Positions 1 to 8,305 of a stretch of DNA of 64,000 bases are shown in pieces. Each line of letters starts with the position of its first letter. The stretch's first letter is position 1. Origin of the DNA: Sulfolobus tengchongensis (GTDB lineage: Archaea; Thermoproteota; Thermoprotei_A; Sulfolobales; Sulfolobaceae); assembly GCF_036967215.1 (NCBI RefSeq), contig NZ_CP146016.1, positions 772,501-836,500 of the forward strand, read 5' to 3'. The position numbers and the translations under genes are program-made. The notes below the pieces were generated by a model that worked only from the letters and a program-made list of their open reading frames with translations, had not been told where the DNA came from and did not search any database.

Positions 1-215
1 AACGTTTCCTCAATGTTTGGATCAAAGTGCTCTTCATCAATGAACCTCATGTTCGCTGTCGTATATCTACTATTACCACCCCACATATCTTCACCCATTT
101 TCTCAAGCATCAGTATACTTACTTTCTTGTTATTTAACCTTGCATATTCCATTGCAGTAACTGCTGCTGACATTCCAGCAGCTCCAGTACCTATTATCAC
201 TATATCATAATACAT
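1..215 (-). CDS. FAD-dependent oxidoreductase (fumarate reductase/succinate dehydrogenase flavoprotein-like), N-terminal part
   Basis: The gene is read leftward and its C-terminal part lies outside the window; 71 codons are visible. The protein opens with MYYDIVIIGTGAAGMSAAVT, the beta-alpha-beta dinucleotide fold with GxGxxG that binds the ADP part of FAD. It continues with an LEKMG segment and GGNSRYT, resembling the GGNS motif of FAD_binding_2 proteins such as tricarballylate dehydrogenase or fumarate reductase flavoprotein subunits. On the minus strand a TTTTATAAACC box (235-245) sits about 25 bases before the ATG, so a leaderless transcript is likely. The substrate cannot be told; a dehydrogenase acting on an organic acid would suit the neighbourhood. 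Confidence 0.8.
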   Translation of the reverse strand, partial: MYYDIVIIGTGAAGMSAAVTAMEYARLNNKKVSILMLEKMGEDMWGGNSRYTTANMRFIDEEHFDPNIEET

Positions 216-363
216 AAAAAATCATTTATAATTAGGTTTATAAAATTTTCGGTCGTATAGATTGATTTTTAAATAGATTAAAATTATAATACTAATTAGA
301 ATACTTAAACTTGAAAGTATTAGAAGCCATTCAAGCGGTAAAAGGTTATATAAAAATAAGGGA

Positions 364-1446
364 TTAAAAGGAAATTCTGTTTTCCATTATTGCTAAAATT
401 CCATCAATTAACCCCACAGTTGGACTTATATTACTTGTCATTTGAACAAACTGATTTGTATATATTGAAGATAATGGTACGTTAGTAAAGTTAGATGGTA
501 ATACACCAGCATCAATCAATGCGCTTTCCGCAAGTTTAAGTGCGGTAGCGTTAATTAATGCCAAAGACGAATTTGTTGCATATACGACTGTATGTAAATA
601 TTCTAGGGCCTCACTTTGAGTAAAATTCTCAAATTTTACCATAAATTGGATAGCAGAACTTGCATTAGAATAATAATCCTGCATTATTTTATACGTAGCT
701 TCTATCACTTTTACGATTATATTAGGGTGTTGAGTTATGAAGCTATCCGTAGCTACTATATACTCTGCTGGCCAATCTTGGCTAACAACATAAATTTCTC
801 TTAGCTGTCCACTTTGTATAAAATGTTGAACATCCCAGACGTTTACAATAGTTGCATCTACTTTTCCGGAAAGTAACGCAGCTATTTGAGCTTTAGGAGA
901 ACCAACGTATACATGAGTATAATTATTTCCCCATCCTAACTTACCGGCCATTAGTTCTAAAGTTACAGTATCAAAACTTCCCGGGGCACTATTCGCAAAT
1001 GTTTTCCCTTCTAATTGAGATATATTATAAAATGATGAGTCATTTCTAACTAAAACTGCAGCAGTATATGGAGAATCATCCCATACAGCAACAATTTTTA
1101 TTGGAACACCTTCAGCTATAGCAGTAAGTATACTAAATGTGTTTACAAATCCTATTTGAGCCTTGCCCGTAGCTAGCGCATGAATAACTGACCCACCACC
1201 AGATGGAAACCCTACTATGGTAGCTTGAGGTAAATATTTTTGAAACAGTCCATTTTGGTATGCCCAATACAAGGGTATAGGATCTGATCCCGCAAGTGTT
1301 ATTGCAATAGTAAATTTCTGTGAGGAATTTGATGCGTTAGTATAGTAGTATCCTAGTCCTGCTCCTATTGCTACTATAATTACAATTACCGCTATGATTA
1401 CTGCTAGTGTCCTACTTATAGCTTTCCTCACCTTAGTCCTAATCAT
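364..1446 (-). CDS. ABC transporter substrate-binding protein, NMT1/SsuA/TauA type
   Basis: 360-residue extracellular solute-binding protein. Residues about 13-35 form one hydrophobic segment after a basic start (RKAISRT), so the protein is probably membrane-anchored or processed like the class III signals of Sulfolobales binding proteins. The mature part resembles the NMT1/THI5 periplasmic fold (an AxAxIGFVNT-like stretch, then GKTFANSAPGSFD, then SGKVDATIVN). Several N-x-S/T sequons fit surface glycosylation. It diverges from the ABC operon beginning at 1640, which carries the ATPase and two permeases, so it is the likely receptor of that importer. A GGTGG Shine-Dalgarno lies just before the ATG. 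The ligand is unknown; the family takes sulfonates, nitrate, pyrimidine precursors and aromatic acids. Confidence 0.85.
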   Translation of the reverse strand: MIRTKVRKAISRTLAVIIAVIVIIVAIGAGLGYYYTNASNSSQKFTIAITLAGSDPIPLYWAYQNGLFQKYLPQATIVGFPSGGGSVIHALATGKAQIGFVNTFSILTAIAEGVPIKIVAVWDDSPYTAAVLVRNDSSFYNISQLEGKTFANSAPGSFDTVTLELMAGKLGWGNNYTHVYVGSPKAQIAALLSGKVDATIVNVWDVQHFIQSGQLREIYVVSQDWPAEYIVATDSFITQHPNIIVKVIEATYKIMQDYYSNASSAIQFMVKFENFTQSEALEYLHTVVYATNSSLALINATALKLAESALIDAGVLPSNFTNVPLSSIYTNQFVQMTSNISPTVGLIDGILAIMENRISF

Positions 1447-1608
1447 AACTAAACCACCTAAAAATAAGGAATAAATATAAACTAATAAATCTTTTGCAAA
1501 TATACTACATTATAAATATGGAGTTACGTAAGAAAGATTGCTAAAATTATATTTTGATTTTTTATATGAAAATTGTTAGACAACAGACGAAATCCATGTT
1601 AAGTTAAG

Positions 1609-1617
1609 CTTTTTATT
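1609..1617 (+). promoter_or_regulatory. TATA box of the ABC importer operon
   Basis: CTTTTTATT is centred about 27 bases before the ATG at 1640, the spacing expected for a leaderless Sulfolobales transcript. Position and composition are the only evidence. Confidence 0.5.
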
Positions 1618-1639
1618 CTTATTTAACATAAGTAGAATA

Positions 1640-2410
1640 ATGAGTGGAGATAGTGAGGCTATAATTAGAATTAGAAACGTTCATAAATATTTTTCTAGTA
1701 CAAGTACTAAATTAGAAGTCCTTAGAAATGTTAATTTAGAGGTTAAAAGACGAAGCTTTTTAACATTTATAGGACCTAGTGGATGTGGAAAGTCAACGCT
1801 CCTATCAATAATTGGGGGTCTCACTAGACCTTCCGCTGGCGAAGTTTATATAGAGAATACCAAAGTTGAAGGACCTAGACCAGATAAGATTGCTATAGTT
1901 TTTCAAGATCCTGCACTATTACCATGGCGAACGGTAATGGGAAATGTGGAGTTTGGATTAGAAATTCGAGGTATACCTAAGAAGGAAAGAAAAGATATAG
2001 CCCAGAAATATATTGACTTAGTTGGATTATCCAGATTTGAGGACTATTACCCTACTCAATTATCTGGTGGCATGAGACAAAGAGTAGCCATAGCTAGGGC
2101 ATTAGCTGTAGACCCAGAAATACTATTAATGGATGAGCCTTTTGCCAATTTAGATGAACAAAGTCGTCTTCTGTTAGGATTAGATCTAGTCAAAATATGG
2201 CAAAAAACTGGGAAAACTATCGTGTTCGTTACTCATAGTATTCAAGAGGCTGCTCTTCTATCAACGGAAATTGCATTATTTACTCGTAGACCAGGTACTA
2301 TAAAGGAAATTGTGAAGATAGATATAGAACATCCTAGATCAATAGAGGACGATAATGTAGTTAGGGTAAGGAAATATGTTTGGGACAGATTAAGAGAGGA
2401 GATTAGCTAG
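1640..2410 (+). CDS. ABC transporter ATP-binding protein, SsuB/TauB type
   Basis: 256-residue cytoplasmic ATPase that drives the importer encoded by this operon. Visible motifs: Walker A GPSGCGKST (45-53), Q-loop FQD (88-90), signature LSGGMRQ (141-147), Walker B ILLMDEP with catalytic Glu166, and switch His199 in FVTHS. The PALLPWRTV stretch after the Q-loop is typical of the nitrate/sulfonate/taurine branch (COG1116). First gene of a three-gene operon: eight bases separate it from the first permease, whose start is preceded by a GGTGATT ribosome site. Confidence 0.93.
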   Translation: MSGDSEAIIRIRNVHKYFSSTSTKLEVLRNVNLEVKRRSFLTFIGPSGCGKSTLLSIIGGLTRPSAGEVYIENTKVEGPRPDKIAIVFQDPALLPWRTVMGNVEFGLEIRGIPKKERKDIAQKYIDLVGLSRFEDYYPTQLSGGMRQRVAIARALAVDPEILLMDEPFANLDEQSRLLLGLDLVKIWQKTGKTIVFVTHSIQEAALLSTEIALFTRRPGTIKEIVKIDIEHPRSIEDDNVVRVRKYVWDRLREEIS

Positions 2411-2418
2411 GTGATTTA

Positions 2419-3183
2419 ATGAAGGTCAAAGAATTATTATATAGAATTATCGTCCTCATAGTGATATTAGTCCTATGGCAAGTATTGCCAACTTTGAAAT
2501 TAATAAGCCCATACGTTCTTTCTCCTTTATCGTCAGCAATAACTACTTTTCCTCAACTGTTTAATACTAATGGTTTAATCCCTGGAGGTTTAATTCCACA
2601 ATTGCTAACTACTTTAACTGAGTTAGGTTTAGCATTTGCATTTAGTGCAGTAGTAGGCCTAATTGTAGGATTAATCCTAGGATACTTCAAGCTAGTTGGT
2701 GATGCTTACGAACCTTTAATTTACCTGGTCTACGCAATACCTGGCTCTATCTATTATCCAGTATTATTTCTAACCTTAGGATTAGGAGTTCAGTCAAAAA
2801 TTGCCTTAGGTTTCTTATTTGGCGTTTTCCCATTAATTATCAACATCATTTCTGGTTCAAAGAAGCTTAACCAATTATATATTCGCTTAGCAAGATCAAT
2901 GGGAGCTAATGGTTTTCAAGTTTTCACTAAAATAATGATTCCTGCTCTGGCCCCATATATAATGAGTGGATTAAGACTATCGTTAGTATTTTCTTTCATA
3001 GGAGTGATACTAGGTGAGGTAATTGCGTCTAAAGGTGGCTTAGGTTTTGCAATAAGTGTAGCTAACTATAACTTTGAGACGCCATTAATGTACGACTATA
3101 TTATAGTTGTAATATTTCTTGCAGCACTTTTTTTAGGAATAATTCTTATGATTGAAAGAAAGGTGTTCAGATATGGAAGCTAA
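2419..3183 (+). CDS. ABC transporter permease (SsuC/TauC type), first of pair
   Basis: 254-residue inner-membrane permease with about six hydrophobic helices. The cytoplasmic EAA loop that couples to the ATPase is visible around SMGANGFQVFTKIMIPAL, followed by the usual P-x-I-xxGLR pattern. It matches the BPD_transp_1 permeases of nitrate/sulfonate importers. Its start is set by the AGGTGATTTA site nine bases upstream. It overlaps the next gene by 11 bases, so the two permeases are probably translationally coupled and form a heterodimeric channel. Confidence 0.9.
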   Translation: MKVKELLYRIIVLIVILVLWQVLPTLKLISPYVLSPLSSAITTFPQLFNTNGLIPGGLIPQLLTTLTELGLAFAFSAVVGLIVGLILGYFKLVGDAYEPLIYLVYAIPGSIYYPVLFLTLGLGVQSKIALGFLFGVFPLIINIISGSKKLNQLYIRLARSMGANGFQVFTKIMIPALAPYIMSGLRLSLVFSFIGVILGEVIASKGGLGFAISVANYNFETPLMYDYIIVVIFLAALFLGIILMIERKVFRYGS

Positions 3184-3949
3184 AACAAAAAGAACTATCT
3201 ACATAACTACAATTCAGATAGCCAGTATAGTTATATTCTTCCTTATATGGCAATACCTTGTTCAATCTGGAATAGTATCAACATTATTTCTAGCACCGCC
3301 TTCTTCAGTAATAGTAAATTCTCCTAATATATTAAGAGAACCTTTTGTATACACTAGAATCCTTTTCACGATATGGATTACAATCTCAGCATTTATATTT
3401 ACGATAGTTATAGGGACATTAATAGGACTTCTTTTAGGCTTATTTATGTATCTAAGATCAACATTCGAACCCTATATGCTACTCCTTTACTCTATACCAA
3501 AAGCGATATTTATACCAATATTCTGGACCCTTTTCGGTCTTGGTTTCTCATATCAGTTCTGGTTTGCTGCATTTGGAGGAATTATCCCAATGGTAATTAA
3601 CGTAATGTATGGAGTTAAAGACATTGATCCACAGCTTGTAAACCTTGCTAAATCATATGGTGCAAAGTCTTATCAGATCTACTATAAGATAATATTGCCA
3701 TCAATCTTACCTAGCGTATTAGGAGGTGCGAGAATATCCCTTAGAAGTGTTCTAGCTGATGTGATTGCCGCGGAAGAATTCGTAGGAACTACTGGTGTAG
3801 GGTATTTAGCACAATATTACGCCTCTAACTTCTTAACGGTTGAGCTTTATACTGTAGTTGTAGTAGTGGCGTTAATAGGCATGGCCCTCTATTATATAAT
3901 ATCAAGAATAGAAAAAAGAGTGTTAAAGTGGAATGTAACTCTAGGTTGA
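3173..3949 (+). CDS. ABC transporter permease (SsuC/TauC type), second of pair
   Basis: 258-residue permease with the same layout as its neighbour: N-terminal helix, LxAPPSSVI segment, and an EAA loop at SYGAKSYQIYYKIILPS. The ATG at 3173 is chosen over an upstream in-frame start at 3152 because a GGTG site lies about nine bases before it and the protein then begins MEAKTKRT, a short basic N-terminus before the first helix. It ends 16 bases before the convergent bicupin gene. Two different permeases with one ATPase are common in this family. Confidence 0.9.
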   Translation: MEAKTKRTIYITTIQIASIVIFFLIWQYLVQSGIVSTLFLAPPSSVIVNSPNILREPFVYTRILFTIWITISAFIFTIVIGTLIGLLLGLFMYLRSTFEPYMLLLYSIPKAIFIPIFWTLFGLGFSYQFWFAAFGGIIPMVINVMYGVKDIDPQLVNLAKSYGAKSYQIYYKIILPSILPSVLGGARISLRSVLADVIAAEEFVGTTGVGYLAQYYASNFLTVELYTVVVVVALIGMALYYIISRIEKRVLKWNVTLG

Positions 3950-3965
3950 CTTTTTATCTAGTTAT

Positions 3966-5072
3966 TTATTCCTTATATTTTTCCTTCCTATATAATCCGA
4001 AGGCATCAAATATTGGCTTATCTGAATACGAAAAGACAATTGCTGGTTTATCATCATTATTAATTATCCTATATTTTGTCCATGAGGGTATTACTATGGG
4101 ATCACGCGTTTTTAGATCAAGCCGTAAACTACCTATACTAGATTCTATTATGTCAAAGGTAACAGTACCTTCAACCGGAATAAATACCTCATTCTCTGTA
4201 CTTCTTAAAGGCTTTAATTCAGTTTTAGGCCTTATTAGCCTCATTTTTATGCTTATTGTTGGTAAAGCGGGACCACCATTAACTGGATTTAAATATTCTA
4301 CAATAATACCCTCATTCTCATCTACTTTATTATGCTCATCAAGCTCAGTTAAGGCTTTCTTAGTTCTTGAGTAGGAGTATTTTATTAAGGGATTATAAGA
4401 CTGATAATTAATATTTAAAGGCTTTAAACTATACCCTAAACTATCTAAAATCACATCACCCTTCTCACTAGTTTGGAACTTCTCTTCACTCTTTTGATAA
4501 AAGATTGCACCTAGATATAATAGAAATGGACTATCAAGACCAGAGAACCATATTAAATCAGTTTTCCCATCATTATGATGCTCATGTAATGTCCAATTTG
4601 ATTGCACTAATACATCTCCTACTTCTAGGTTCATCTTGTAACCATCATAAATTATATACGCACCTTCATTAGGAGCTTCCAAGATTAATCTCAAATTGGT
4701 TGGCGTATGTCTGTGAGCTGGAGCGGATTCACCAGCTTTAATCAATTGTATTCCTCCAGTTAAAGTTGGCGCTATTGCCAAATTGTCAAAGGGCTTAGTA
4801 TCTTTAAGGCCAGGGTTAACTAAGTGTATTACTCTTCTTTCCGATTCTTTAGGAGATATATATTGAGAAATACTGTAAAGAAATTTTTTAGCTATCTCAT
4901 AGTCCCACTTATATGGAATTATTATCGGCTCAGGAGAATTCGTGAAAATGGATTTCTTCCCTTGCCTCTTAGCCTCTTCTGGGAATAATCCTACATAAAT
5001 ATTGTATTTAGCCATTTCATCTAAGATATTTCTTAATTCCTCACTAATTCTGGAAGACATATTCATGCACAT
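3966..5072 (-). CDS. Gentisate 1,2-dioxygenase-like bicupin
   Basis: 368 residues in the bicupin fold of gentisate and 1-hydroxy-2-naphthoate dioxygenases, Fe(II) enzymes that cut the ring between hydroxyl and carboxyl carbons with O2. The iron ligands are in the N-terminal cupin: His120 and His122 in AHRHT, and His163 in LHEHH. The LIWFSGLD stretch after them is typical. The C-terminal cupin (about 280-355) keeps the fold and lacks a full metal triad, as in the family. One of four paralogues in this window. A minus-strand AAGTTTATTAG box lies about 26 bases before the ATG at 5072, supporting a leaderless start there. Substrate could be gentisate, salicylate or another hydroxylated aromatic acid. 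Confidence 0.85.
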   Translation of the reverse strand: MCMNMSSRISEELRNILDEMAKYNIYVGLFPEEAKRQGKKSIFTNSPEPIIIPYKWDYEIAKKFLYSISQYISPKESERRVIHLVNPGLKDTKPFDNLAIAPTLTGGIQLIKAGESAPAHRHTPTNLRLILEAPNEGAYIIYDGYKMNLEVGDVLVQSNWTLHEHHNDGKTDLIWFSGLDSPFLLYLGAIFYQKSEEKFQTSEKGDVILDSLGYSLKPLNINYQSYNPLIKYSYSRTKKALTELDEHNKVDENEGIIVEYLNPVNGGPALPTISIKMRLIRPKTELKPLRSTENEVFIPVEGTVTFDIIESSIGSLRLDLKTRDPIVIPSWTKYRIINNDDKPAIVFSYSDKPIFDAFGLYRKEKYKE

Positions 5073-5344
5073 AGTGTTCTTATCTATATAACTAATAAAC
5101 TTTACTCAATGTTAGGAAAAACTTAGACATATTGCAAAGCATCTTTTATCCTCAATTGTGTTAAGCTATTGAAATTTAGGACGTTATTTTAATTTATGAG
5201 TAGAACACAAATATGATGCTAATTCTGAAAAGTTACATGAACATATGATCGCTTATGTAGCATTATTTAGAGATTATGACACTTTATATTTTCCTACCCG
5301 CATTTTTGTAACTACTGAAAATTCTTCTTGTCTTAAAAGAAAAA

Positions 5345-5359
5345 CGTTCGGTAGGAACG
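5345..5359. promoter_or_regulatory. Spaced palindrome, candidate operator
   Basis: CGTTC-GGTAG-GAACG is a perfect 5-bp inverted repeat with a 5-base spacer, ending 22 bases before the TATA box of the metal permease. This suits an activator or metal sensor site. No regulator is encoded nearby. Confidence 0.3.
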
Positions 5360-5381
5360 GACTAACTAAGTGGTAGGAAAG

Positions 5382-5391
5382 TTTTTATATA
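5382..5391 (+). promoter_or_regulatory. TATA box of Ni/Co permease gene
   Basis: TTTTTATATA lies about 28 bases before the ATG at 5415. The spacing decides in favour of that ATG over two in-frame starts further upstream (5370 and 5391), one of which lies inside the box. Confidence 0.55.
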
Positions 5392-5414
5392 TGATAACAT
5401 GGATTAATCTTAAG

Positions 5415-6473
5415 ATGAAAAAATATTTGTTATCCATTATGGGAACATTTTATGTTAGTGAGGGTATAATAACTGGATTATTATTTTATTGGCTTCTCTC
5501 TTTGTCACGCATAACTGAAAACACTACAATTAACGTGAGAGAATCTCACATCACAGCCACATTCTTCACACTAGGTATATTAGCGTATTTGCTTGGTTTA
5601 AGACATGCCTTAGATGCGGATCATCTAGCTGCAATAGATAATTCCACACGAAAGTTAGTTCAAGAGAAAAAACCATCTCATTTCACCGGCTTATTCTTTT
5701 CATTGGGTCACTCTAGTGTGGTTATAATCCTGGCATCTATATTAATAGTTGCCACAAGATATATTGCATCCAATATACCAGCTTTGGAAAATATTGGGAG
5801 TATTATAGGGACATTAATAAGTGGTGGTTTCCTATATATCATAGGTTTACTTAATTTGCTGGTATTATTAGAAATTTACAATATATATGTACTATTAAAA
5901 AGAAATGAAGATATTGATGATAAGAAATATGAAGAAGTTCTATTAAAAAGGGGGTTTATGAACAGATTCTTCAAGAAACTCTTCAAGATAGTAGATAAGC
6001 AATATTATATGTATCCTATAGGCTTTTTATTTGGTTTAGGGTTTGATACAGCATCAGAAACAGCACTTCTCGCAATCTCAGCAACTGCATCAGGAATTTT
6101 CTTAAAAGTACCGCTATGGAGCTTGCTCATATTTCCATTCTTATTCACTGCAGGAATGACACTTATAGATGCAACTGATGGATTCTTCATGAGTAATGCT
6201 TACAACTGGGCTTTTTTAGGGGATCCAATAAAGAAGTTATGGTATAATTTAACCATGACCTCTATTTCGATATTGATAGCATACCTCGTAGGCACACTAG
6301 AATTGCTAGGATTAGTTCAATCACAACTTAATTTAAATGGATTCTTCTGGAACTTAATTTCAGAGATAAATGGGAATTTGTGGTGGGGTAATATTGGCAT
6401 AATAATAGTTATCACGTTTGCTATTTCGTGGCTATTGTCATATATCCTCTATAAGACTAGAATTAAAAAATAA
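5415..6473 (+). CDS. Nickel/cobalt permease, NiCoT family (HoxN/NixA/NicT)
   Basis: 352 residues from the chosen start. Integral membrane secondary transporter for Ni2+ or Co2+. Family signatures are intact: RHALDADHLAAIDNSTRK in the second helix, LFGLGFDTASE, and GMTLIDATDGFFMSNAYNWA; the His and Asp residues of the first form the metal pathway. Hydrophilic loop about residues 165-200. It stands alone between two metalloenzyme-like genes (bicupin and M29-like protein). It might supply a cofactor for one of them, but that is inference. Confidence 0.92.
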   Translation: MKKYLLSIMGTFYVSEGIITGLLFYWLLSLSRITENTTINVRESHITATFFTLGILAYLLGLRHALDADHLAAIDNSTRKLVQEKKPSHFTGLFFSLGHSSVVIILASILIVATRYIASNIPALENIGSIIGTLISGGFLYIIGLLNLLVLLEIYNIYVLLKRNEDIDDKKYEEVLLKRGFMNRFFKKLFKIVDKQYYMYPIGFLFGLGFDTASETALLAISATASGIFLKVPLWSLLIFPFLFTAGMTLIDATDGFFMSNAYNWAFLGDPIKKLWYNLTMTSISILIAYLVGTLELLGLVQSQLNLNGFFWNLISEINGNLWWGNIGIIIVITFAISWLLSYILYKTRIKK

Positions 6474-6501
6474 ATTAAAAAATTTTGGACTAAACTGACT
6501 T

Positions 6502-7941
6502 TTATCCGTGATGTCTTATCCATTCAGCAGGATCTCTTGCATATTCCTCGTAACTTCCAGGTACGCTAATTCCGGGTATTGGAGGAATCCAATCCTCCTT
6601 TAATAATTCGTCGGGATCACCATACTTTTTGGCTAATTCTCTAACTTCTGGATCATCAAGGGCTGTCAAATGCCCATTATCAATAACCCTAATCTCTTGA
6701 CCAGTCCTTGTCTTTATCTCATATGTTGGAAAGAGTAAGTGAACATGCAAATGACCATATGGTATACCGTTGGCAGCAGCCCATCTTTCACTTTCTCCTC
6801 TCCACCTAGTTCCGAAACCAACATGTATAACGCCAGATCTACTTCTTTCAACCTCATTTGTCCCACTTAACATTAAGACGTTTCTAGGTCTTCTAACTTT
6901 AGGATTAGTTCCTATTGCCATTTCCCATAACCAGAATAGACCTTTATCTGGGAATTCCGGATATTTTATGTTTAAAGTCTCCTCATGTAGCTTTCTCCAA
7001 GCCTCACCATAAGGCCCTCCACCCTCAATCTTCTGAATCCTACCCTTCTCGATATAAATTCTTATTTGCGGAAATGGTCTAGTTAAATGAGAAGTGGTAC
7101 CAGCAATAACACCAATAGCATCTTCCTCAGGAATTATGGGGGGAGTAGGATGTCCAAATAAGTGGCCTAAGGCTGGTCTTGGACCAAATCCTCCTCTCTC
7201 ATCTAATGTCCTATCATAATACTTTTCATTCAATGTGAACTCTAATTCTGTACCTTCTGGATCTGTTAGCCTCACCTTACCGCCCTTACCTAAATCATAT
7301 ATCATCTTCCAAGTTTTTACGTTTATTAAGTAATTTAATTTAGAAGGAAAGATAGTAGATTTTGAGAGAAAAGCATCCTTACTTTGCCATGGAAATGCTT
7401 CAAAATTATATGGAAGTGGCTCTCCTTTAGCATTGGTCTTAGGTATAGGTCCACCTCGTCCATGAATAAGGAGATCATAACCATTATCCTTAGCGTAATT
7501 TAAAACTCTCTCTTGATAATCATACCATCTTGGTTTTACCCACCATGGTTCCTTTCTAAAAATTCTGTTTATCTCATCATCATATCTAAGCTCCCTATCC
7601 TCTCCATCATCAAGTATCATGACATCAACAACACCTACTCCTTTTTTTCTAAAAGCTCTAACTAGAGCATTTATAATTTCAGGATCATGTAAGTTGCTTG
7701 CTGCTATCAGAACTTTTCCTCCCGGTTTGATATCTCCATACCTCACGAAACCTGTTTGGTTTCTGCTTGCATAATCCTTATATTTTTGAGGGATACTAAC
7801 GAGGTACTCTGCAAAACCATCTAAGGTTGGATTTGCACTTATTAATTTTCTTAACTCAATTATCTTAGGATCTTCTTCCGGATCTTCAGGGACTCCTCCA
7901 TCCGGATAGATTATTCCTATACTCTCGTCTTCATCACACAT
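6502..7941 (-). CDS. M29-like metalloprotein (aminopeptidase T / 2,5-dihydroxypyridine dioxygenase-like)
   Basis: 479 residues. The C-terminal half resembles family M29 and its offshoot 2,5-dihydroxypyridine 5,6-dioxygenase (NicX): LWEMAIGTNP with Glu340, VIHVGFGTRW with His373, then GHLHVHLLF (His397-His401) where M29 proteins usually have H-x-D. The central FGHPTPPIIPEEDAIGVIAG segment fits the same fold. The first 60 residues form an acidic extension. The HVH in place of HVD would change a metal ligand, so activity could be peptidase, ring-cleaving dioxygenase or something else. The neighbourhood of ring-degrading genes favours a catabolic role. Convergent with the Ni/Co permease, 28 bases apart. 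Confidence 0.6.
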   Translation of the reverse strand: MCDEDESIGIIYPDGGVPEDPEEDPKIIELRKLISANPTLDGFAEYLVSIPQKYKDYASRNQTGFVRYGDIKPGGKVLIAASNLHDPEIINALVRAFRKKGVGVVDVMILDDGEDRELRYDDEINRIFRKEPWWVKPRWYDYQERVLNYAKDNGYDLLIHGRGGPIPKTNAKGEPLPYNFEAFPWQSKDAFLSKSTIFPSKLNYLINVKTWKMIYDLGKGGKVRLTDPEGTELEFTLNEKYYDRTLDERGGFGPRPALGHLFGHPTPPIIPEEDAIGVIAGTTSHLTRPFPQIRIYIEKGRIQKIEGGGPYGEAWRKLHEETLNIKYPEFPDKGLFWLWEMAIGTNPKVRRPRNVLMLSGTNEVERSRSGVIHVGFGTRWRGESERWAAANGIPYGHLHVHLLFPTYEIKTRTGQEIRVIDNGHLTALDDPEVRELAKKYGDPDELLKEDWIPPIPGISVPGSYEEYARDPAEWIRHHG

Positions 7942-8305
7942 GAAATTCCCCTTTATTGTTAGAAATAATAGTTTAAAAGCTTTTCTTAACTTGTATTTGC
8001 TTCTTAATTATTTCCAGATAATTCATTTATAAATTTACTCTCAAGTAAAACATTGATAAACTATACTACATATTTTTTATTTTTTAAAAATTAAATAAAA
8101 TTAACAAACCTCTCGGAGTCATTAGTCACTTGTAATGCTAAATCTTATGTTTGTAGTAAAATTATGTTTATCCTTAAATGGATAGATTAAATTTAATATC
8201 ATTGATTATCGTAGATACTATCAAATAAATTAGAGGCATATACCATTGGTAAACCTAAATTGATAACATTTTAAACTTATTAGCCGGCAACACTAGTAAA
8301 AAAAT
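7942..8305. other. Divergent intergenic region
   Basis: 364 AT-rich bases between the M29-like gene and the amidohydrolase. Candidate TATA boxes: TTTTAAAC on the minus strand near 7974 and ATTTTAAAC on the plus strand near 8274. Nothing else is seen. Confidence 0.4.

Larger units (their letters stand above)
5073..5414. other. Divergent intergenic region, bicupin / Ni-Co permease
   Basis: 342 bases with no credible coding sequence. It holds the minus-strand promoter of the bicupin near 5092-5104, a spaced inverted repeat at 5345-5359 and the TATA box of the permease at 5382-5391. Confidence 0.5.

Noticed and set aside
13-210. Plus-strand ORF at the left edge
   Set aside because: It is the antisense of a flavoprotein with a clear GxGxxG start.
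364-3949. Assigning the ABC importer to sulfonate, nitrate or thiamine precursor uptake
   Set aside because: The family is clear, but no sequence feature here fixes the ligand.
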